From Candidatus Omnitrophota bacterium (GTDB lineage Bacteria; Omnitrophota; Gorgyraeia; 1-14-0-20-64-10), in the NCBI GenBank assembly GCA_016196465.1, contig JACPXR010000064.1, positions 1 to 33,559 of the forward strand: 33,559 bases of DNA. The letters are read 5' to 3'. Positions within the stretch are counted from its first letter, which is position 1; the number at the start of each line of letters is the position of its first letter. Positions 7,107 to 13,782 of the stretch are shown here, one piece after another. A model generated the notes under the pieces. It did not search any database. It worked only from the letters and a program-made list of their open reading frames with translations, and was not told where the DNA came from. The translations under genes were made by a program, and so were the position numbers.

Positions 7107-8945
7107 TCAATACGCGACCCCTCCCTCCTTCTTCATCCGCTCCACCTCCTGATGAGGGATGTTCATCGACCCTTTGGCCGGAGGCGAACTCTCCTTCGTG
7201 CCCATCTTCGGAGGGGTCACCGGCTTCTCCAGACGAGGAGGGGGGAGAGGAGCGGAAGCAGTCGGAGGAACCACGCGGATCAGATCCATCCCCTGGAAAG
7301 GAACCCCCTTGAGGGTCTTACCCCTTAAGATTCCGTTGAGGTCTTCCGCCTGGAACCCTGTCAAGGCATTCTCAAAATGAGCCACCAGATCCATCAGCCC
7401 GTCCTTGTTGACATCCTCGATCCCGCAGGTGTTGGAAGCCAAACTCTGCTCCTGACCCGTCCGGCCAAAGGTCAAGGACCCCCGATCGGCCACAGCCGGA
7501 GCGTTGAACTCTTGGGTTGAGAGGATCGCCACCGGGATCTTCCCTTTGGACTTCAGGTTGATCGGATTGGGCGCTTTCTCCCCGGGCTTGATGTCGACGG
7601 GGACGATGATCAGAGAAATCTTCGGTTCCAAGGAATATCCCAGGAGCATGACATCCTGCGCGTCCATCTGATTTCCGTTTTCCGTGAAACTCCTCGTATC
7701 CCCTGCCACAAAGACCTTCTTTCCGGAGACTCCAACGACCTGAGCGATGTCATCCCGAACCCCGCCGTAGGTCAGCTCCGAGAGGACTTCTCCGGTGCCC
7801 GCATCCATCTGAAGCAGCAGCGCGTCCCTGGCTTCGATCTGACTGTCTTTGTCTGTCCCCCCGACCACATAGAGTCTGTTTCCATCGACAGAGATGGCCC
7901 GGCCCACATCGCTTTTTACGGTTCCCCACTCCCTCGCCCAGAGCCGGTTCCCTCCCTGGTCGTATTTCATGACGATGAGATCCAGGCCTCCTTTGGATCC
8001 GGCCTTGAGCGTTGTGACCAGGTAGAGGTGGCCTCCGGAAGCTGCCAGATTTCCATGCCAGGCCGATGCCACCAGCTCTGTCGAGCTCCTGGTCCACAAG
8101 AGATTTCCAGCAGGGTCGACTTTCCAGAGGGCGGCCCTTGTGTTGCCCCTCCAGTCGATCTGCTCAGCGGGGGTCTTTGGCTGGAGGGTACCGGCCACAT
8201 AGACGGCGCCGTTCATGGCCGCGAGATGCAGCCCACAGCTGAAGTGTCCGTCGCTGGTCTCACCCAGAGGTTTCGACCAGATCAGGTTCCCGTTGGCGTC
8301 AAACTTGGCGAGGAGGGAGGTGACGTTTTTCAGATTCGCCTCCGCGTATCCGGTCGCGTAGAGGAAGAGGGATCCCTCCTCCGCCACGGCGACGACATCC
8401 ATCAGGCTTTCTGTTCCATTGATGGAGGGAAAGAAAGAAGGCCTGACGACCCAAAGGGATTTTCCGACATCCTGCCCCGTGGGTCCATTCAAGGGATACT
8501 TCACGAGGACTCCCCGCCGCGCCCATACCCCATAGCGGTTGACCACCGCCACTTTGGATTGTCCGACGAAATAGAGCCCATCCGGCGCCCATGCGGCCCC
8601 ATAGAGCGGCTCTTGGTTCTGGATGTTTGGGTCGTTGGGCCAGCGGAAGGACCAAATCGGCGATTTGGAGTCCAGCGGGCAACAGATCACCCGCGTCTGG
8701 GGGTTCAGGGAGTTGTATTGATCCAGGAAGGTCAGGACGAGATGATTTCCGCGCTGGGCCGCCCCCATGCACCAGGGTCCGGAGGCGTCAGCGATGAAAC
8801 GGGCGCCTTGATTTCCCGGCCCGCCAAAGTAAGCGGCACCCTCGAACCTGGGTTTTTCATCCTCGGCCTCGCTGGGGTTTGCGGAGAAAATTGCGGTTCC
8901 CATGAGAACAAGAAGCCATAGAGAAAATCCACCGATACCCTTCAT
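7107..8945 (-). CDS. Exported beta-propeller (SBBP-like) protein with EF-hand-like domain and Pro-rich tail
   Basis: The 612-residue product starts with a signal peptide (cleavage near SEA-ED, residue 27). Residues about 35-445 hold repeated beta-propeller-like blades of the SBBP/WD type, with phrases such as LLAKFDANGNLIWSKPLG and ALWKVDPAGNLLWTRSS. Residues about 450-559 form a domain seen in many secreted bacterial proteins (VDIKPGEKAPNPIN at its start), including a calcium-loop-like DVNKDGLMDL at 511-520. A Pro-rich tail (560-612) ends in EVERMKKEGGVAY, resembling the C terminus of the protein at 6499-6828. The start at 8945 is chosen for its strong Shine-Dalgarno sequence (AAGGAGGG) and signal peptide; an earlier ATG at 8981 adds 12 polar residues. 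It sits 13 bases after the pseudopilin gene. Its role is unknown; surface or extracellular binding is plausible. Confidence 0.82.
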   Translation of the reverse strand: MKGIGGFSLWLLVLMGTAIFSANPSEAEDEKPRFEGAAYFGGPGNQGARFIADASGPWCMGAAQRGNHLVLTFLDQYNSLNPQTRVICCPLDSKSPIWSFRWPNDPNIQNQEPLYGAAWAPDGLYFVGQSKVAVVNRYGVWARRGVLVKYPLNGPTGQDVGKSLWVVRPSFFPSINGTESLMDVVAVAEEGSLFLYATGYAEANLKNVTSLLAKFDANGNLIWSKPLGETSDGHFSCGLHLAAMNGAVYVAGTLQPKTPAEQIDWRGNTRAALWKVDPAGNLLWTRSSTELVASAWHGNLAASGGHLYLVTTLKAGSKGGLDLIVMKYDQGGNRLWAREWGTVKSDVGRAISVDGNRLYVVGGTDKDSQIEARDALLLQMDAGTGEVLSELTYGGVRDDIAQVVGVSGKKVFVAGDTRSFTENGNQMDAQDVMLLGYSLEPKISLIIVPVDIKPGEKAPNPINLKSKGKIPVAILSTQEFNAPAVADRGSLTFGRTGQEQSLASNTCGIEDVNKDGLMDLVAHFENALTGFQAEDLNGILRGKTLKGVPFQGMDLIRVVPPTASAPLPPPRLEKPVTPPKMGTKESSPPAKGSMNIPHQEVERMKKEGGVAY

Positions 8946-8958
8946 TGCCTTGCCCTCC

Positions 8959-9246
8959 TTATGGATTGGGGTTGATGTCATACCTCTGGTCGAAGTCCGG
9001 GATCGAGATGAACTCTCTCAATTGGGCGTAGCTGGCTGGATACCGGCCGTACACCTGACGGAACGCCTCCATCGCTTTGTAAATGGAGTTGAGTTCCGCC
9101 TGCACGCGGGTGTCCTCGGCGTTCTGGCGGTGGCGGATGATCCCCACCACCGCCAGAGCCGACAGGAGCCCGATGATCGCCGCGCAGAGCGCCAGCTCCG
9201 GCAGGGAAAACCCCCGCCGGGAGGGCTTATTTCTCCTGGACCACAT
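8959..9246 (-). CDS. Type II/IV pseudopilin-like protein
   Basis: The 95-residue product has a class III prepilin signal: a basic leader ending in RRG, cleavage before F, then FSLPELALCAAIIGLLSALAVVGI, with the conserved glutamate at mature position 5. The short globular part (KAMEAFRQVYGRYPASYAQLREF) resembles GspG-like pseudopilins. The ATG at 9246 is chosen; a TTG at 9267 would add seven residues. Either start overlaps the end of the upstream protease gene. It would need a prepilin peptidase, which this window does not encode. Its place between an exported protease and an exported propeller protein suggests a role in their export or display rather than in the main pilus, but that is inference. 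Confidence 0.8.
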   Translation of the reverse strand: MWSRRNKPSRRGFSLPELALCAAIIGLLSALAVVGIIRHRQNAEDTRVQAELNSIYKAMEAFRQVYGRYPASYAQLREFISIPDFDQRYDINPNP

Positions 9247-10543
9247 CGCCGGCCGGGGTGACGACAAAGTTACCGCTGTGGCCCTTTCCGCGAACCAGCC
9301 ATGGCTGGTTGAGCGGTGCGGGCTGCGGAGGCCTCACCACCGGAGGCACAGGGGCAGCCCCCCAGGGGAAGGTGAACGTTCCTGCCCGGATCTCCTCCGT
9401 CCACCTCTTCACATCCAGGGCGTTGAGGAGTCCGGCCCCCAGCTTCCCGGCGACACTGCCGTTCTGGCCGTCGATGTTGTGGGCCTTTGATTTCAAGACC
9501 TCCTCGCATTGGCCGGCGGTCAAGGAGGGAAAGGCGGACTTCAACATCGCCAGCATCCCGGTGATGAACGGCGCCGAGAAGGAAGTCCCTCGGGACGTCC
9601 GGTACCCATCGTGGCTTAACAGGCGCATCGTGTCCCCCGGGGCGGTGATGTCCACCGTGGAGCCGTAGGCGGAGAATCCGGCCTTCTTTCCCCCCTCATT
9701 GGAGGCAGCCACCGAGATCACTCCCTTGAAGGAGGCAGGGTAGGCAGGGGCCTCTGTGCCGTGGTTTCCGGCCGAGGCCACCACGATGATCCCTTTTTCC
9801 GCCGCCCGATCAATAGCCTGTTGGACAAGAGGAGAGCCGCTCATGCCTCCCAGACTCATGTTGATGACCTGAGCCCCGTTGTCCACCGCGTAGTTGATCG
9901 CCTTGATGATCGTGCTCCAGGAAGCGCCGCCGCTGGTGCCGAAAACCTGAACCGGCATGATCTCGATCGCGGCGTCTCCGGCTCCATCCAGAATTCTTCC
10001 GGTCGAGGCGGTGCCGTGCCAGTCTTGGCCGACGCCAGAGGACTGGGTGTTGGTCGTGTTGTTGAGGAAATTGTAGCCCTCGACCACCCTGCCCGCTAGA
10101 ACGGGATGGGTCGCGTCAATCGCCGTGTCAATGACGGCCACCCGGACCTTGGCCCCCGCCCCCAGGGTTCCCCCGGAGGGAGGTTCCGCCCACGCTTCGG
10201 CTGGAATCCAGAGATCCAAAAACAGCGGCTCGTAGAGACCGTTCGGTTCGGCATGGGCCACCTCCGGCATCTGCCGGAAACGGGAAACCATCTCCGGCGG
10301 AGCGATCCCCTTGGGGAAGGAAACGACGTAGATCCTCTGAGGGTCGATCCGTTCTTTGAGCGAGGCCCCCGCCTGTGAAATCAGGCGCTGAGCTTGTTCC
10401 GGGGTCACCGCTTCCTTGAACTGGACCAGGGCCTCCCCAGCCACAAAGGAAGCGGGCTTTGCGGCGTTGCCCTTGGCATGAAGTCCTAGAGCGATTCCAC
10501 TTCCGATCAGAAGGAACAGACCCACTAAAATGGACTTTTTCAT
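9227..10543 (-). CDS. Exported subtilisin-like serine protease (S8 family)
   Basis: The 438-residue preproprotein has a signal peptide (about residues 1-23), a propeptide (about 36-101, ending HAEPN) and a complete S8 catalytic domain. The triad is intact: D139 in AVIDTAID, H176 in DWHGTAS and S321 in RGTSFSAP, with oxyanion Asn N260 in ASAGNHG. The order and the QF-x(n)-HAEPN propeptide resemble fervidolysin/thermitase-like subtilases, which mature by autocleavage after export. A Pro-rich linker near residues 390-412 leads to a short C-terminal segment. The ATG at 10543 has a good Shine-Dalgarno sequence (AAGGAGA). It is the first gene of a four-gene minus-strand cluster (protease, pseudopilin, propeller, orphan propeptide) and has an AT-rich upstream region with two TTGACA boxes. 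Its substrate is unknown. Confidence 0.95.
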   Translation of the reverse strand: MKKSILVGLFLLIGSGIALGLHAKGNAAKPASFVAGEALVQFKEAVTPEQAQRLISQAGASLKERIDPQRIYVVSFPKGIAPPEMVSRFRQMPEVAHAEPNGLYEPLFLDLWIPAEAWAEPPSGGTLGAGAKVRVAVIDTAIDATHPVLAGRVVEGYNFLNNTTNTQSSGVGQDWHGTASTGRILDGAGDAAIEIMPVQVFGTSGGASWSTIIKAINYAVDNGAQVINMSLGGMSGSPLVQQAIDRAAEKGIIVVASAGNHGTEAPAYPASFKGVISVAASNEGGKKAGFSAYGSTVDITAPGDTMRLLSHDGYRTSRGTSFSAPFITGMLAMLKSAFPSLTAGQCEEVLKSKAHNIDGQNGSVAGKLGAGLLNALDVKRWTEEIRAGTFTFPWGAAPVPPVVRPPQPAPLNQPWLVRGKGHSGNFVVTPAGDVVQEK

Positions 10544-10565
10544 GGCAGTTCTCCTTATAATCCTA

Positions 10566-10670
10566 TGTCAAGGATACCACAAATGAGAGTTGTCAAGGGG
10601 TCTGGGTTAATTCATAAAGTATTGTTATATAATGAGTTAAGCTAAATTATTATCTTGCATTAACGTATTT
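10566..10670 (-). promoter_or_regulatory. AT-rich promoter region of the protease cluster
   Basis: Read on the minus strand, two TTGACA hexamers lie 25 bases apart (10596-10591 and 10571-10566). Upstream of them 10601-10670 is about 77% A+T by count, in a genome that is otherwise G+C rich, and could serve as an UP element. The distal TTGACA has TATCCT 14 bases downstream (10576-10571), a short spacing, so the exact -10 is uncertain. A GTTAA/TTAAC inverted pair also lies in the AT-rich part. The gap 10544-10680 holds no gene. Confidence 0.4.
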
Positions 10671-10680
10671 CGCGCCCGCT

Positions 10681-11178
10681 TTAACCGGGGGGCAGGACAG
10701 GCAGAAGAATCCTGAGGGTAGTCCCCTTTCCAACTTCGCTCGCGATGGATATCTTTCCTTGGTGGCGCTGGATGATGGTGTAGGAAAGGGAAAGCCCCAA
10801 GCCCGTTCCGACTCCGACGGGCTTGGAGGTGTAGAACGGATCGAAGACCTTCTGGATCTCCTCCGCCGGAATCCCGACGCCGGTGTCCTGGATGAGGATT
10901 TCGATCTGGTCTTCTGCGGCCTTGGTCCGGAGGATCAGGCGCCCCTCCAGGGGCATCGCCTGAACGGCGTTGAGAATGACGTTGACGAACACCTGCTTGA
11001 GTTGGGCGGGATCCGCCATGACCAGGGGAAGATTCTTCGCGTACTCCCGCACCACTTCAATCGATTGAAGGTTGGCCTGGTGCTCCGCCAATTTTAAGCT
11101 CTCATCCAGCAGCGGATGAACGTTCGTCGGCGCCTCGACAGGGGGCCTCACTCGAGAGAAATCCAAGAGGTTATTCAC
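10681..11178 (-). CDS. C-terminal ATPase fragment of a broken sensor histidine kinase
   Basis: This 165-residue frame encodes the end of a HisKA helix (NNLLDFSR) followed by a full HATPase_c domain: N box VFVNVILNAVQAM, G1 box DTGVGIP, F box FDPFYTSK and G2 box GTGLGLSLS. The start is a GTG at 11178 (GTGAATAA), overlapping the stop of the sensor half by eight bases. Upstream in this frame a few codons (SKTIV) still read as kinase, but a TAG stop lies just before them. The helix carrying the phospho-accepting histidine (HE-x-N-P) is absent from both frames. The fragment could be translated by coupling, but it cannot be an ordinary autophosphorylating kinase. It is most likely a pseudogene, or an assembly error. 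Confidence 0.75.
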   Translation of the reverse strand: MNNLLDFSRVRPPVEAPTNVHPLLDESLKLAEHQANLQSIEVVREYAKNLPLVMADPAQLKQVFVNVILNAVQAMPLEGRLILRTKAAEDQIEILIQDTGVGIPAEEIQKVFDPFYTSKPVGVGTGLGLSLSYTIIQRHQGKISIASEVGKGTTLRILLPVLPPG

Positions 11179-12280
11179 GATCGTCTTGGACCGGTTGGCC
11201 TACCCGTTCCTCCAGGGTTTGGTTGAGAGTGGCCAGCTCATTGTAGGAGGTCTGAAGGCGCTCCACCATCTGGTTGAAAGAGGAGGCCAGCTCCCCCACT
11301 TCATCTCGCGCCTGAACCTGACTGCGGTGGGCGAGATTTCCTGATCCGATCTCCTGGCTGTCCGCGACCAGGGTTTTCAAAGGGCGGGTGATCGACCCCA
11401 CCGTCCACACCGAGACAAAGGCGCCGATCGCCAGGGTCAAGAAAGCGATCCATCCGATGGCCCGGCTGGTTTTCTGGATGACCGATTCGTCGAGAGGGAT
11501 TCCCAGGAGGGCGATCGGTCCCGCGGCGATCGGCGGCACCCCGCCGGTGACCAGCCTGGCCATCCACAGGAACCGGCCCCCCTGCGGGAGGAGGATCTGC
11601 TGGGGAGGCCTGGCCAGGGATTTGAAGGCGCCGGCGGCGATGGAGTTCCGAGCTCCCTCATGCCATTGGGGGGACCAGAGCCGGTTCTCTCCCCAGAGGA
11701 AGCCAAGCTCCGCCCCCATGAGCTCTGAAAGGCGGGCGAGGTATGCTTCCCCGATGAGGAGGGAGAGCGTGATCGTCCCCAGGATTTCGCCCGAGGGTTT
11801 CCTGACAGGCAGGGAGAGAAGCAACCACCACTCTCCCGTGAAGAGGTCAAAGCCCAGCGTTTCCCCGCCGCTCATGGCGGCGGAGATCAAAGGTTGTTTG
11901 GAAAGGTCCTCTCCCAGCGGAGGGTATTCTCCGGTGGAGGCGAGGACTTTCCCCTGGGTGTCCGTCGCCCAAAGGAGGTTGGCCGCCCGGATGGTTTTCA
12001 CCTCCATGAGGAGGGGTTCAAGCTGTTTGTGGTCCTTGAGGAGGGCGTTTTGGAGACTGGGAAGCTCCGCCAGGATCCGTCCCCGGTCGAGGAGCTGGGC
12101 GCCGGAGCGCTCAAGGACGGAGGAAAGAACATGGGAGGCCGCCTGAAGTTCCCGCTCCGCCTGCCGGCGGAGCTGCTGGCCGAATTGGTGCCGGACGGTG
12201 AGGAGAGCTCCCGCCGTGAGAGCGAGCAGCAGCCCCAGGATCAGAAGGAGCAGCTTGGCGCGCAGGCCGAATCGAATCAC
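11171..12280 (-). CDS. Sensor half (periplasmic domain plus HAMP) of a broken histidine kinase
   Basis: The 369-residue product has an N-terminal membrane segment (about residues 8-28) and a large extracytoplasmic sensor region (about 30-272) of apparent double-Cache type. In it the WATDTQGKVLASTG and LLSLPVRKPSGEILGTITL stretches look like the two PAS-like halves. A second membrane segment (about 275-296), a HAMP domain (about 293-347) and the start of the signalling coiled coil follow. It then ends abruptly at TLEERVGQPVQDDRE, where a kinase would continue into its HisKA domain. The GTG start at 12280 is supported by a strong Shine-Dalgarno sequence (AAGGAGGT, 12293-12286). The C-terminal ATPase lies in another frame directly downstream. 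As it stands this is a receptor without its transmitter. Confidence 0.8.
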   Translation of the reverse strand: MIRFGLRAKLLLLILGLLLALTAGALLTVRHQFGQQLRRQAERELQAASHVLSSVLERSGAQLLDRGRILAELPSLQNALLKDHKQLEPLLMEVKTIRAANLLWATDTQGKVLASTGEYPPLGEDLSKQPLISAAMSGGETLGFDLFTGEWWLLLSLPVRKPSGEILGTITLSLLIGEAYLARLSELMGAELGFLWGENRLWSPQWHEGARNSIAAGAFKSLARPPQQILLPQGGRFLWMARLVTGGVPPIAAGPIALLGIPLDESVIQKTSRAIGWIAFLTLAIGAFVSVWTVGSITRPLKTLVADSQEIGSGNLAHRSQVQARDEVGELASSFNQMVERLQTSYNELATLNQTLEERVGQPVQDDRE

Positions 12281-12299
12281 CCGTCACCTCCTTGGGCGA

Positions 12300-12308
12300 A
12301 TTGTACCA
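12300..12308 (-). promoter_or_regulatory. Extended -10 promoter of the sensor kinase gene
   Basis: On the minus strand TGGTACAAT forms an extended -10 element (TG-N-TACAAT). No good -35 is visible 17 bases upstream. The predicted start (about 12293) puts the Shine-Dalgarno sequence at the very 5' end of the message. It lies back to back with the plus-strand -10 at 12330-12338. Confidence 0.5.
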
Positions 12309-12329
12309 TACCGTTTTAGGGGTCCCGCG

Positions 12330-12338
12330 TGCTAGAAT
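12330..12338 (+). promoter_or_regulatory. Extended -10 promoter, probably giving a leaderless message
   Basis: TGCTAGAAT matches the extended -10 pattern TG-N-TATAAT with one mismatch. The ATG pair at 12343/12346 starts 4-7 bases after it, about where transcription would begin, and no Shine-Dalgarno sequence exists between them. The -35 region is poor. Confidence 0.5.
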
Positions 12339-12342
12339 CTGC

Positions 12343-12723
12343 ATGATGAAGTTTTCCCCGCATTGTTTCATGCTGGCTTTCTGGCTCCTGGCAATGGGCG
12401 CTGCCCCGGCGCGGGCCGAGGAGGCGCTCTCTCTCCAGCGGCAGATCGAGGCGGCGGAGAAGCTCGACGGCGAAATCGCCCAGGCGACCGAGGAGTTGAA
12501 GAAGGCCCCCTCTCCCGCCGAACGCAGTCGCCTGGAGGGGAAGATCCGGGAGCTTCAGGCCAGGCAGGAGATCCTCCTCGATCAGCTCGAGGAAGTGGTG
12601 GGACCTCTGCCGCCGAGAGTCCGGCGAGAGTCCCCGATCCCTCTTGAGCAGCAGCTCAAAGGCCTGGAAAGGCGTCACGAGACCACCCTCGACAACGATG
12701 CCCAGCGCCGCTCCTCGCAATAG
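12343..12723 (+). CDS. Small exported coiled-coil protein of unknown function
   Basis: This 126-residue product has a signal peptide (MMKFSPHCFMLAFWLLAMG, cleavage near ARA-EE, about residue 27). A charged, helical region (about residues 30-85) follows, rich in Glu, Lys, Arg and Gln, with coiled-coil periodicity. The C-terminal tail is polar. I recognise no family. Starts at 12343 and 12346 are both possible; no Shine-Dalgarno sequence precedes them, and a -10-like box sits directly upstream. Its last 26 bases overlap the next gene, an outer-membrane barrel, so the two are probably co-expressed and may act together in the periplasm. Confidence 0.7.
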   Translation: MMKFSPHCFMLAFWLLAMGAAPARAEEALSLQRQIEAAEKLDGEIAQATEELKKAPSPAERSRLEGKIRELQARQEILLDQLEEVVGPLPPRVRRESPIPLEQQLKGLERRHETTLDNDAQRRSSQ

Positions 12724-13771
12724 GGTCCGCTTCATCCTCTTCTTGATTTCGTTTCTGGCGGCGTTTCCCCTCCCTTCCGCGAAGGCCCTGGAGCCCTCCG
12801 AAAGGCCCTCCGCCGACAGCGAAGCGGCAGAGCGGACCGCGCTCTTTATCGGGCTTCTCAAGCGTAGGGCCCAGCGGCTTCTCGAGGCCAGGCGGGAACC
12901 GCCTCCTCCCCGGATGAACGTCTCGGCGGGGATTTCGGAGGGGTACGAGAGCAACGTCAACTTGGACGGGGCGAGGAAGGGGGATTACTTCACGGAGGAG
13001 AGCTTCAATTTTGTTGTTCGTCCGATTCTGCTGTCATGGCTGAACGGGGAACTCTCCCACAGCTTGCTCTTGACCCACTTTCAGGAGTTGACCGACAGCA
13101 ACCTCTGGATGAACATCTTCACCGGAGGAATTCAGTTCCAGCCGAAGCAGCTCCTCCGGCTTGACCTGGGAGCGGAGTACGGGATCCTCAACTTCCCCTA
13201 CAGTTCGGACAGCAGCTTCTTCGATCAGCGGGCCAGAGCGCATCTGGCCCTCGCGCAGACCCCCTGGCTCACCCACAAGATCGGCTGGACCTACCAGCTC
13301 AGGGAATACGACACCCGGAAGGCCCGCGACTCCAGCAACAATCAGCTTCCCGGCGTCAACCGCGAGGACCAGCGGCACATTTTTCTCTATGAAGCTCAGG
13401 TGCGGGTCCGCAAGGCCTCCGCCAGGATCTCAGGGGAATTTTACCGGAACTTTTCCAATGAGCAGTTTCAGGAGTATTACGATTGGGAGAACATCAAGCT
13501 CCGGGCCACCCTGACGCGGATCTTCTCGCCCCGGTGGTTTGGGACTTTCAGCGGCAGCTTCGAGAGGAAGAACTACGAAAGAAGGTCCGTCCCCGCCATT
13601 GACATCTCCGAGCGGGACAACCTCTACACCTTGGCGGGTTCTGCGATCTACTCCTTGAATTCCAACGTGAGCTTCACCTACTCCCTGACCTACCGATACC
13701 AGGACTCCAACGACCCGCGGTTGGACTTCACCGATTGGATTCAACAGGTCGGGGTGACGGTAGGATTCTAA
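12698..13771 (+). CDS. Outer-membrane beta-barrel protein (BBP2_2-like porin family)
   Basis: The 357-residue product has a signal peptide (VRFILFLISFLAAFPLPSAKA, about residues 9-29) and a short helical linker. A long series of amphipathic beta strands with alternating aromatic residues follows and ends in phenylalanine (VGVTVGF), the usual C-terminal recognition signal for BAM-dependent insertion. The first strands (NVSAGISEGYESNVNL) resemble the putative beta-barrel porin 2 family (PF10082). The ATG at 12698 is preferred, because an in-frame start at 12644 puts 18 polar residues before the signal peptide. It overlaps the preceding small exported protein by 26 bases. Its stop is only 11 bases from the convergent stop at 13783. 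Its cargo or partner is unknown. Confidence 0.82.
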   Translation: MPSAAPRNRVRFILFLISFLAAFPLPSAKALEPSERPSADSEAAERTALFIGLLKRRAQRLLEARREPPPPRMNVSAGISEGYESNVNLDGARKGDYFTEESFNFVVRPILLSWLNGELSHSLLLTHFQELTDSNLWMNIFTGGIQFQPKQLLRLDLGAEYGILNFPYSSDSSFFDQRARAHLALAQTPWLTHKIGWTYQLREYDTRKARDSSNNQLPGVNREDQRHIFLYEAQVRVRKASARISGEFYRNFSNEQFQEYYDWENIKLRATLTRIFSPRWFGTFSGSFERKNYERRSVPAIDISERDNLYTLAGSAIYSLNSNVSFTYSLTYRYQDSNDPRLDFTDWIQQVGVTVGF

Positions 13772-13782
13772 GGGGAGGGACT

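Noticed and set aside
7093-7107. Frameshift joining the propeller protein and the orphan propeptide
   Set aside because: The propeller protein already ends in a motif shared with another protein, and the propeptide begins with its own ATG 13 bases on; two genes fit better, although a sequencing error cannot be excluded.
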